The position numbers and the translations under genes were made by a program. From Aquariibacter sp964433315 (GTDB taxonomy: Bacteria > Pseudomonadota > Gammaproteobacteria > Burkholderiales > Burkholderiaceae_C), in the NCBI GenBank assembly GCA_964433315.1, contig CAYSQO010000002.1:1-64000 (forward strand): a stretch of 64,000 bases of DNA, in the 5' to 3' direction. The number at the start of each line of letters is the position of its first letter. Position 1 is the stretch's first letter. Shown piece after piece: positions 42,818 through 49,831 of the stretch. The notes under the pieces are model-generated. The model was not told the origin of the DNA. It saw only the letters and a list, made by a program, of their open reading frames with translations, and made no database searches.

Positions 42818-44596
42818 ATGCCCCTGCCCAAGCCTCCGACCCAGAAAGCTTCCCTGCTCGGCCCGCGTGATTTCGAGGCCCAGGCTGCGCCGCGCGCCCT
42901 CAAGCGCGGCACGGCCACGGTGGACGAGGCCAGCGCCCCGCCCGCCCTGCTGGATCCGGCGCCGCTCGCGGCCGATGCCGACCAGGGCCGCCGCAGCCGG
43001 CGCGCGCCGGCCCGCGCGCCCCGCAGCAGCCCCGTCGCGGTGACGGAGACGCCGGCGCAGGCGCCCGGCGCGCTGCAGCCGGCCGAGGCGACGCCGCCGG
43101 GTGCAGGCGGGTCCGCTGTCGAGACCCCGTCGCGTCCGGCCCCGGTCCGCGCGGCGCGCCCGGCGACCGAGCCGGTGCGCCCGCGGCGCCTGGCCGGCGG
43201 ACCGGCCAAGCTCTTCGTGCTAGACACCAATGTGCTGATGCACGACCCGACCAGCCTCTTCCGCTTCGAGGAGCACGACATCCTCCTGCCGATGATCACG
43301 CTGGAGGAGCTGGACGGGCACAAGAAGGGCATGAGCGAGGTCTCGCGCAATGTGCGCCAGGTCAGCCGCGAGCTGGACGCCCTGGTGGCCGCCATGGGCC
43401 ATGGCGCCTTCGACTCGGCCGCCGGCATCCCGCTGGCCAAGACAGGCCACCGCGAAGCCGGCGGCAAGCTCTTCTTCCAGACCAAGCTGCTCGAGATCAA
43501 GCTGCCTCAGGGCCTGCCCCAGGGCAAGGCCGACAACCAGATCCTGGGTGTCGTGCAGCACCTGGTCGAGGCCCACCCGACGCGCGAGGTTGTGCTGGTG
43601 TCCAAGGACATCAACATGCGGGTCAAGGCGCGCGCGCTGGGCCTGGCCGCCGAGGACTACACCAACGACAAGACGCTCGAAGACGGCGACCTGCTCTACA
43701 CCGGCGTGCTGGCCCTGCCGGCGGACTTCTGGGACCGCCACGGCAAGACGATGGAGAGCTGGCAGCAGGGCGGCGCCACCTACTACCGCATCGCCGGACC
43801 GATGGTGCCGGTCCTGCTGGTCAACCAGTTCGTCTACCTGGAGACCCCGGGAGCCGCACCGCTCTACGCCAAGGTCACCGAGATCACCGGCAAGACGGCG
43901 GTGCTGCGCACGCTGAAGGACTACACGCACGCGAAGAACTCGGTCTGGGGCGTGACCGCGCGCAACCGCGAGCAGAACTTCGCGCTGAACCTGCTGATGG
44001 ATCCGGACTGCGACTTCATCACCCTGGCCGGCACCGCGGGCACCGGCAAGACGCTGATGACGCTGGCCGCGGGGCTGGCCCAGGTGCTCGACGAACGTCG
44101 CTACAGCGAGATCATCGTCACCCGCGTGACCGTGCCGCTCGGCGAGGACATCGGCTTCCTGCCCGGCACCGAGGAAGAGAAGATGGGCCCGTGGATGGGC
44201 GCGCTGGACGACAACCTGGAGTTCCTGGCCCGCAATGACAGCGGTGCCGGCGAGTGGGGCCGCGCGGCCACCAACGACCTGGTGCGCAGCAAGATCAAGG
44301 TCAAGAGCCTGAACTTCATGCGCGGCCGCACCTTCATGAACAAGTTCCTGCTGATCGACGAGGCCCAGAACCTCACGCCCAAGCAGATGAAGGCCCTGAT
44401 CACGCGCGCCGGACCGGGCACCAAGATCGTCTGCCTGGGCAACTTGGCGCAGATCGACACGCCCTACCTGACCGAGGGCAGCTCGGGCCTGACCTACGTG
44501 GTCGACCGCTTCAAGGGCTGGCCGCACAGCGGCCATGTCACGCTGGCGCGCGGCGAGCGCTCGCGGCTGGCGGACTTCGCCTCGGACGTGCTCTGA
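42818..44596 (+). CDS. PIN-PhoH fusion ATPase (PhoH2/YlaK type)
   Basis: 592 residues. A ~125-residue disordered Pro/Ala/Arg-rich N-terminus is followed by a PIN nuclease domain (about 130-265; KLFVLDTNVLMHDP, with acidic residues D and later EELDGHKKG and SKDINMRVKA), then a linker, and a PhoH P-loop helicase-like domain with AGTAGTGKTLMTLAAGLA (about 405) and LLIDEAQNLTPKQMKALITR. PhoH2 proteins couple ATP hydrolysis to RNA unwinding and cleavage. The Walker A, DEAQ and PIN Asp residues are all present. It lies alone behind the bcp terminator; a terminator follows at 44628. Confidence 0.92.
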   Translation: MPLPKPPTQKASLLGPRDFEAQAAPRALKRGTATVDEASAPPALLDPAPLAADADQGRRSRRAPARAPRSSPVAVTETPAQAPGALQPAEATPPGAGGSAVETPSRPAPVRAARPATEPVRPRRLAGGPAKLFVLDTNVLMHDPTSLFRFEEHDILLPMITLEELDGHKKGMSEVSRNVRQVSRELDALVAAMGHGAFDSAAGIPLAKTGHREAGGKLFFQTKLLEIKLPQGLPQGKADNQILGVVQHLVEAHPTREVVLVSKDINMRVKARALGLAAEDYTNDKTLEDGDLLYTGVLALPADFWDRHGKTMESWQQGGATYYRIAGPMVPVLLVNQFVYLETPGAAPLYAKVTEITGKTAVLRTLKDYTHAKNSVWGVTARNREQNFALNLLMDPDCDFITLAGTAGTGKTLMTLAAGLAQVLDERRYSEIIVTRVTVPLGEDIGFLPGTEEEKMGPWMGALDDNLEFLARNDSGAGEWGRAATNDLVRSKIKVKSLNFMRGRTFMNKFLLIDEAQNLTPKQMKALITRAGPGTKIVCLGNLAQIDTPYLTEGSSGLTYVVDRFKGWPHSGHVTLARGERSRLADFASDVL

Positions 44597-44627
44597 GGCC
44601 TGCGGCCGCCGGGCCGCCCGCTTCACG

Positions 44628-44653
44628 ACAAGGGCCCCACACGGGGCCCTTGT
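44628..44653. terminator. Hairpin terminator between phoH-like gene and ABM-domain gene
   Basis: Perfect 11-bp arms ACAAGGGCCCC / GGGGCCCTTGT with loop ACAC, between convergent genes; little T-tract follows. Confidence 0.7.
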
Positions 44654-44689
44654 GCCTTGCGGCGTGCCCAGGCGCAGGCGGGCCCCGCC

Positions 44690-45055
44690 TCAGCGCCGGA
44701 AGCCGCCGGGCTGCAGCACGAAGAAGGCCGGGTTCAGCGCCGCCAGCGGCCCGCGGAGCTTGTCCAGCTCGGCCTCGGGACCGTGCACTTCCAGGCGGGT
44801 GATGTCGGCCAGCTGGAGGGCCTCGCCCAGCACCGCGCCGACGTTGTCCAGGTGGGCCAGCACGCCCGCCGCATCGGCGTAGCCCTCGCGGCAGTGGATG
44901 GCGTCGCCCTCGACGCTGAAGGCGTAGTGCAGGCAGCGCGGCTCGTTGCGGGTCAGGTCGGTGAAGCGCGGCATCAGGGCCTGGAAGGCTGCCAGCTGGC
45001 CGGGCTTGGCCTTGAAGTAGGGCACGAGGGTGCAGCAGGTGTCGGGCTGGCTCAT
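44690..45055 (-). CDS. ABM-fold (antibiotic biosynthesis monooxygenase-like) small protein
   Basis: 121 residues from the ATG at 45055. It appears to be a dimeric alpha+beta ferredoxin-like barrel: TLVPYFKAKPGQLAAFQALMPRFTDLTRNEPRCLHYAFS, then HCREGYADAAGVLAHLDNVG are the usual ABM-type blocks. Members range from monooxygenases to proteins of unknown role. The region upstream, between this gene and the TonB receptor, carries the TPP riboswitch on the other strand, so it is not obviously linked to thiamine. Confidence 0.7.
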   Translation of the reverse strand: MSQPDTCCTLVPYFKAKPGQLAAFQALMPRFTDLTRNEPRCLHYAFSVEGDAIHCREGYADAAGVLAHLDNVGAVLGEALQLADITRLEVHGPEAELDKLRGPLAALNPAFFVLQPGGFRR

Positions 45056-45210
45056 CGAGGTCTCCGGTTCGTGGGCAGGACGCAGGCCGCCGTCCGGGCG
45101 GACAGCGGACGGGCGGAGCTTGCCGAGAGCCGCCGGCCGCCCCCATCGGGGCGAACCCTGCGCGACGGTCGCATAATCGGGACACGCGACCGCCCCACCC
45201 GGAGCCGGTC

Positions 45211-45304
45211 GTGCCGCTGGGGGTGTTGGCCGCGCATCGCGCGGGCCGACTGAGAAAGTCCCTTTGAACCTGATTGAGGTAATCCTCGCGCAGGGAAGCG
45301 TCCA
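45211..45304 (+). promoter_or_regulatory. TPP riboswitch (THI element)
   Basis: The conserved core is clear: GGGGGTG on the 5' side, a GC-rich arm (GCCGCGC/GCGCGGGC), CTGAGA at 45250, then CCTTTGAACCTGA, GGTAATCC, and GCAGGGAAGCG. The P1 arms CGCT (45215-45218) and AGCG (45297-45300) close it. It ends 72 bp before the ATG of the TonB-dependent receptor. TPP binding would hide the ribosome binding site or end transcription, so the receptor is made when thiamine is scarce. Confidence 0.93.
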
Positions 45305-45375
45305 GTCCTCGGGGTCGGCCTTTCGGCACGACCGCGTTGCTGCAGCGCCCACCTGCCATCGCAACGCAAGCACCG

Positions 45376-47559
45376 ATGGCTCACCACCTGATCCTCCCGT
45401 CCGCCCCCACCCCGGCTCGCGCCCCGCAATGGCGCTGCGTCCTCGCCGGGCTGTGGCCCCTGTGCGCCGCCCTGCCCGCCTGGTCGGCCGATGAGGCCGC
45501 CACGCTGGGCACCGTCCGTGTCCAGGGACGAGCCGATGCAAGCCAGGTCGAGATCGGCGGCTTCGCCGGCACGCCCGCCCGCGAGCTGCCGATGCAGACC
45601 ACCGTGCTGGGCGAGGGCCAGCGCCTGGATATCGGCGGCGTCAGCCTGGCCGACTTCGCCCGGCTCGATGCCAGCGTCGGGGGCGCCTACAACGCCACCG
45701 GCTACTGGAGCAACCTGACCGTGCGCGGCTTCAGCCTGGACCTGCGCAGCAACCTGCGCCGCGACGGCCTGCCGATCAGCGGCGAGACCGCCCTGCCCCT
45801 GGACAACAAGTCGCGCCTGGAGCTGCTCAAGGGCGCCAGCGGCATCCAGGCGGGCGTCAGCGCGCCGGGCGGGCTGGTCAACCTGGTCGTCAAGCGGCCC
45901 GATGTGGAGCTGCGCAGCGGCCTGGTCGAGATCAAGGGCAACGGCAACCTGCTGGCGGCGGTCGACCTGTCGAGCCGCTTCGGCGAAGACCGCGCCTTCG
46001 GTCTGCGCCTGAACGTCGCGGCCGAACGCCTGCGCCCCCGGCTCGACAACGCCGAAGGCCAGCGACGCCTGCTGGCCCTGGCCGGGGACTGGAAGGTCGC
46101 CCCCGGCAGCCTGCTGGAGGCCGAGTTCGAGCTGAGCAGCCAGCGCCAGCCCAGCCAGCCCGGCTTCAGCCTGCTCGGCAACCGCGTGCCCGACGCACGC
46201 GACATCGACCCGACGATCAACCTGAACCACCAGGCCTGGGTGCGCCCGGTCGACTTCGAGGCCTTTACCGGCAGCCTGCGCTGGACCCAGGCCCTGGCCG
46301 GGGGCTGGCGCTTCGTCGCCCACGGCGCCAGCCAGCGCCTGAAGACCGACGACTACACCGCCTTCCCCTACGGCTGCGACGCAGAAGGCAACTACGACCG
46401 CTACTGCAGCGACGGCAGCTTCGACTACTACGACTTCCGCAGCGAGAACGAACGCCGCCGCCAGCACGCGCTGGACCTGGGCCTGCACGGCAGCCTGCAG
46501 ACCGGTCCCTTCAGCCATCGCCTGTCCGCCGGGCTGCTGTTCAACCGCAGCCGGGCCGACTTCGAACGGCAGGCCTACAACTACGTCGGAGTCGGCCACA
46601 TCGACGGCCAGAGCCAGGTCCCCGCCGACCCGACCCTCACCGACGACAACACCAACCGTCGTGAACGCAGCCGCGAGCTCTACCTGCGCGACCAGATCCG
46701 CCTGTCGCCCAACGTGCAGCTCTGGCTGGGCCTGCGCCACACCCGGCTGGAGCGTGAGAGCATCACCACCTCCGGCACCCGCGCGACGGCCTACGAGGAC
46801 GACTTCACCACCCCCTGGATCGCCGCGAGCTGGACGCCCGCGCCCGGCCACAGCCTCTACGCCAGCTGGGGGCGCGGTGTCGAATCCGACGTGACCCCCA
46901 ACCGGCCGCGCTACCAGCGCCGCGGCGAAGCCATCGGCCCGCTCGAAAGCCGCCAGACTGAGGTCGGCTGGCGCGGAGGCAGCAGCGCCCTGCAGGGCGG
47001 GCTGGCCCTGTTCCGCATCGACCGCCCCGTCTTCGCCGACCTCGGCGCCTGCCGCGACAGCACCCCCGGCAGCTGCAGCCGTGAGGGCGACGGCAGCGCC
47101 GTGCACCAGGGCCTCGAAGCCAGCGTCGACACCCGCCTCGGCGCCTGGACCCTCGGCCTGGCCGCCACCTGGATCCACGCCCGCCGCGAAGGCAGCGCCC
47201 AGCCAGGTCTCGACGGCAGCCGCCCCGTCAACGTGCCCGCCCGCAGCCTGCGCGCCGACCTGCAGTACCGCTTCGCCGCCCTCCCCGGCCTGCGCGCCTA
47301 CGGCCTGCTCAGCGCCGACAGCGACCGGGTGCTCCTTCCCGGCGACGACAGCCTACGCATCACAGGCTGGGCGCGGGCCGACGTCGGCATCAACTACGAA
47401 CAGCGCCTGGCCAGCGGCCAGCGCCTGATCTGGCGTGCCGGCATCGACAACCTCGCCAACCGCCGCGCCTGGCAGGAAGGCCCGTACCAGTTCGGCCATG
47501 TCTACCTCTACCCCCTGCCCGCCCGTAGCGCCCGCGCATCACTGCAGCTGGACTTGTGA
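45376..47559 (+). CDS. TonB-dependent outer-membrane receptor, probably for thiamine or a precursor
   Basis: 727 residues from ATG 45376: signal peptide ending near AWSADEA (about residue 39), a plug domain (about 60-190; TVLGEGQRLDIGGVSLADFARLD, with the VRGFSLDL and ISGETALPLDNKSRLELLKGASG blocks of the siderophore-receptor plug), and a 22-strand barrel. The last strand ends ASLQLDL rather than the usual aromatic residue. Sequence style is siderophore-receptor-like, but a TPP riboswitch lies 72 bp upstream. The best inference is uptake of thiamine, its phosphates or a pyrimidine/thiazole moiety. No inner-membrane transporter is adjacent. Confidence 0.9.
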   Translation: MAHHLILPSAPTPARAPQWRCVLAGLWPLCAALPAWSADEAATLGTVRVQGRADASQVEIGGFAGTPARELPMQTTVLGEGQRLDIGGVSLADFARLDASVGGAYNATGYWSNLTVRGFSLDLRSNLRRDGLPISGETALPLDNKSRLELLKGASGIQAGVSAPGGLVNLVVKRPDVELRSGLVEIKGNGNLLAAVDLSSRFGEDRAFGLRLNVAAERLRPRLDNAEGQRRLLALAGDWKVAPGSLLEAEFELSSQRQPSQPGFSLLGNRVPDARDIDPTINLNHQAWVRPVDFEAFTGSLRWTQALAGGWRFVAHGASQRLKTDDYTAFPYGCDAEGNYDRYCSDGSFDYYDFRSENERRRQHALDLGLHGSLQTGPFSHRLSAGLLFNRSRADFERQAYNYVGVGHIDGQSQVPADPTLTDDNTNRRERSRELYLRDQIRLSPNVQLWLGLRHTRLERESITTSGTRATAYEDDFTTPWIAASWTPAPGHSLYASWGRGVESDVTPNRPRYQRRGEAIGPLESRQTEVGWRGGSSALQGGLALFRIDRPVFADLGACRDSTPGSCSREGDGSAVHQGLEASVDTRLGAWTLGLAATWIHARREGSAQPGLDGSRPVNVPARSLRADLQYRFAALPGLRAYGLLSADSDRVLLPGDDSLRITGWARADVGINYEQRLASGQRLIWRAGIDNLANRRAWQEGPYQFGHVYLYPLPARSARASLQLDL

Positions 47560-47583
47560 CAGACGCTGAAATCCTGCTATAGT
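47554..47583 (+). promoter_or_regulatory. Sigma-70 promoter of tRNA-Asn
   Basis: TTGTGA (47554-47559), 18-bp spacer, TATAGT (47578-47583); the mature tRNA begins 12 bp later. It overlaps the receptor stop codon. Confidence 0.6.
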
Positions 47584-47594
47584 GCAAGGCTCTT

Positions 47595-47670
47595 TCCCCG
47601 ATAGCTCAGTCGGTAGAGCGCCGGACTGTTAATCCGTAGGTCCCTGGTTCGAGCCCAGGTCGGGGAGCCA
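47595..47670 (+). tRNA. tRNA-Asn(GTT)
   Basis: A 76-nt gene with encoded CCA. The acceptor stem TCCCCGA pairs with TCGGGGA; D-loop AGCTCAGTCGGTAGAGC; anticodon loop CTGTTAA presents GTT; T-arm CTGGTTCGAGCCCAG. Its 3' end is the presumed attachment site of the conjugative element that begins right after it. Confidence 0.97.
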
Positions 47671-47681
47671 AGAAACGCAAG

Positions 47682-47712
47682 AGTCAGCAGGTTAGCGCCT
47701 GCTGACTTTTTT
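47682..47712 (+). terminator. Rho-independent terminator after tRNA-Asn
   Basis: Stem AGTCAGCAGG / CCTGCTGACT with loop TTAGCG, then TTTTTT. It ends the tRNA transcript. Confidence 0.88.
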
Positions 47713-47727
47713 GCTTTCTGGGTTTGG

Positions 47728-47749
47728 CTGGTGCCAGTCTGGTGCCAGT
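47728..47749 (+). repeat. Tandem 11-bp repeat CTGGTGCCAGT x2 near the att site
   Basis: Two exact head-to-tail copies, each itself a small palindrome (CTGG-TG-CCAG), 58 bp from the tRNA 3' end. Repeats in this position often bind integrase or excisionase, though this is a guess from position. No protein-coding sequence is recognised in 47671-47899. Confidence 0.5.
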
Positions 47750-47899
47750 TTTGAGGTCGATGATCTTCCGACACCGCAACTCAGACCGACCGTTGTAGTG
47801 GCGCCGCATCGCTTGCTGCTCCAGTCGTCTGCCTCGGTCCACCCAACACCGGAATTTGCGACAGCGCGGAAGGGGCTCGGTTCACTGCGGGCGACCCCT

Positions 47900-49066
47900 T
47901 CAAGGCGTGCGCGATTGAGCAGTGAGCACAGCAGCCAGCTCAGCACAGTCTCTCGCACGCGCGACGCCGGTCGTGAGGCGGTCGAACATCGGACTCTTGC
48001 TCCGAGCCCGGCGGGCGCTTTCCAAGGTGCGCTTGTCCACGAATGTCTGGTCGGCGTACGGCGCGAGGCAAAGCAGGTGCGTGTCGTTCAGCTCGCTGCC
48101 CTTGCGCTCCGGCTGATCCTGGGCGTGGAGCCGCATCGATTCCTCGATGACCATCACGGGTAGCTGCTGCCTGGTGACTCGGCGCTTCAACTCAGCCCAG
48201 GGCAAGCGGAGCCCTTCTGCCACGATGCGCAGACGCTTCTGGAAGGTCAGCAGGTTCATCGTCTCGCCGAAGGTTGCAGATGGGTCGATGTCTTCGGGGT
48301 CCAACCCTGCGTTGATGAGCAACTGGACGGCAGGCTTGGCCACCCGATCCTCGACAACTGCGCGACCGTCGCGGTCAATCTGCTGCATGAACTCGGCCGC
48401 CATCGACCTCGCGTCCGGAATGCGCCTATCCCCCCGGGTCGCGATCTCGTGCGCAAGGCTCTCGTGCAACCTTCCGAGCATCCGAGCAGTCGCGTCCGGG
48501 TCCCTGGCCGGCTGGTTCATCCACGCGCTTATCGGCGTGTCATCGATCTGGGTCGCGCGCCACCTTGCAATCGCCGTGACCCGGCGCGCGTTCTGTTGTT
48601 GCTGAGTCAGCGCACTTCGAAGCAAACGCCAATCGCGGAAGCTCGTTGGAATCGCATCAGTACCTGCGCCCACGGCAATGAGCTCATGTCCGGCGAGGTC
48701 GCACACCTCAGTGGCATCGGCACCTGGATTGCGCATCGCAGCCGCAACCTCGGCCCGCAGAATGTCGATGATGGACCCAGGCCCGGCGCTTGGGTCCACA
48801 GGGCGTATCCAGGCAATGAGCGGCTGGCTCCAAACGTAGGACAACCGTGCATCCACAACATGTTCGTCGCGATGCTGAAGCAACTCCTCGATGTGATGCC
48901 AGCAGAGCAACGGCAGCCATCCCATTTCGAGCAAATCGGGGAGGAAGCGTTGCGCAGCCCGCCTGCGCTCGCGGCTGTCCGACATGATGTCGGCAACTAG
49001 GCCTGCCAGGTGCGCGGTGTCGGGGACAAACAGCCGACTGCGCTTGATCGGGGTGACTTCGGGCAT
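47900..49066 (-). CDS. Hypothetical protein with PIN-like nuclease features
   Basis: 388 residues from the ATG at 49066 (a GTG at 49099 is possible). Not recognised as a named family. It opens RLFVPDTAHLAGLVADIM, where the early Asp is placed like the first PIN acidic residue, and ends with ELNDTHLLCLAPYADQTFVDKRTLESA, close to the C-terminal Asp-bearing block of PIN-like proteins. The middle is helical and Arg-rich. Lying first beside the tRNA and read toward it, it is probably cargo: a toxin, an RNase or part of a defence function. It shares a control region with alpA. Confidence 0.6.
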   Translation of the reverse strand: MPEVTPIKRSRLFVPDTAHLAGLVADIMSDSRERRRAAQRFLPDLLEMGWLPLLCWHHIEELLQHRDEHVVDARLSYVWSQPLIAWIRPVDPSAGPGSIIDILRAEVAAAMRNPGADATEVCDLAGHELIAVGAGTDAIPTSFRDWRLLRSALTQQQQNARRVTAIARWRATQIDDTPISAWMNQPARDPDATARMLGRLHESLAHEIATRGDRRIPDARSMAAEFMQQIDRDGRAVVEDRVAKPAVQLLINAGLDPEDIDPSATFGETMNLLTFQKRLRIVAEGLRLPWAELKRRVTRQQLPVMVIEESMRLHAQDQPERKGSELNDTHLLCLAPYADQTFVDKRTLESARRARSKSPMFDRLTTGVARARDCAELAAVLTAQSRTP

Positions 49067-49125
49067 GACTTCGCTCTGTGATCGACAGTGTCGCTCCACT
49101 TCAGCCCGACACTTTTCGGCCCAAA

Positions 49126-49162
49126 GTCATCGCTCGCGGGTCCGCCTGCAGCGCCTAGAGTT
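49126..49162. promoter_or_regulatory. Composite motif, copy 1 (GTCATCGC-N20-CCTAGAGTT)
   Basis: GTCATCGC (49126-49133) and CCTAGAGTT (49154-49162) with exactly 20 bp between. The bases before it, CCCAAA, also resemble copy 2 (CCCGAA). It lies between the divergent PIN-like and alpA genes, 29 bp before the alpA ATG. The second copy is at 54807-54843. TAGAGT may double as a -10 box. Confidence 0.6.
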
Positions 49163-49191
49163 CTCCTCAGACGCAGCCCAGGAGCCGCCTG

Positions 49192-49422
49192 ATGAGCCAG
49201 ACGCAGACCGAGTCGAAACCGCCCGCCGCCGAGGTGCAGTCCGCCGTGTTCGTCCGCATGGCTGCCGTCGTGCGGATGACCGGACTCGGCCGGTCAACGA
49301 TCTATCGGCTGATGGCCGAGGACAAGTTCCCGTCGCCGGTTCGCCTCGCCAAGCGCGCCGTCGCGTGGCGTCGCATCGACCTCGAGCAGTGGAGCGCGGG
49401 GCGCCCCACGGTGTCACACTGA
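49192..49422 (+). CDS. AlpA-family DNA-binding regulator
   Basis: A 76-residue helix-turn-helix protein (MerR-like/AlpA type): VFVRMAAVVRMTGLGRSTIYRLMAEDKFPSPVRLAKRAVAWRRIDLEQW is the standard AlpA motif set. Such proteins activate integrase/excisionase genes (CP4-57 AlpA) or act as excisionases. RBS GGAG precedes the ATG at 49192. It is alone on its strand, facing a convergent operon. It fits a regulator of excision of this element. Confidence 0.9.
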   Translation: MSQTQTESKPPAAEVQSAVFVRMAAVVRMTGLGRSTIYRLMAEDKFPSPVRLAKRAVAWRRIDLEQWSAGRPTVSH

Positions 49423-49460
49423 TGTCGTCGCCGCGCGCAGCGCGCTGAAGAACCTTCAGG

Positions 49461-49823
49461 CTACGCTGCCATCGAGAGCTTCAGCACGGCTCCGATAAGC
49501 AGCATCGCGCCCAGCACCTTGCCCCAGCGCCAGGTCGTGAACCAGTAGCGATGGTTCTCCCACAGCGCGCGGTGCAACCGCCCTAGACCCAAGAGCACGG
49601 CGAGCGCCGTGACGAACGGGCCGACCAGGCCTGCGGGCCCCGGCACTTGCCGGATCAGCAGCACCCACATCAGCGGCCACGCGACCGCATCAATGGCCGC
49701 GAGCAGGCGCCGGCCGGGCCAGTCAGGCGCGTCCGGCCGGGGTTCGCGAGCGACCAGCAGCCACACGATTCCTCCGACCCGGATCGCGCGGGCGGGTTCA
49801 CACCGCCCGCGCCAACCGGTCAA
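49461..49823 (-). CDS. Small membrane protein of unknown function
   Basis: About 120 residues. Two or three hydrophobic segments (IRVGGIVWLLVA; AIDAVAWPLMWVLLI; GPFVTALAVLLGLGRL; LGAMLLIGAVLKLSMAA) with HRALWENHRYWFTTWRWG between the last two. Not recognised. The start is uncertain: TTG at 49823, or a GTG inside IVWLL with a strong GGAGG before it. It follows the ParB stop by 8 bp and should be co-transcribed with it. Confidence 0.55.
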   Translation of the reverse strand: MTGWRGRCEPARAIRVGGIVWLLVAREPRPDAPDWPGRRLLAAIDAVAWPLMWVLLIRQVPGPAGLVGPFVTALAVLLGLGRLHRALWENHRYWFTTWRWGKVLGAMLLIGAVLKLSMAA

Positions 49824-49831
49824 CTTCGCGT

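Noticed and set aside
47577..47774. A short minus-strand frame over tRNA-Asn (SPTWARTRDLRINSPALYRLSYRG-type peptide)
   Set aside because: This peptide is the well-known false product of translating the complement of a tRNA gene.
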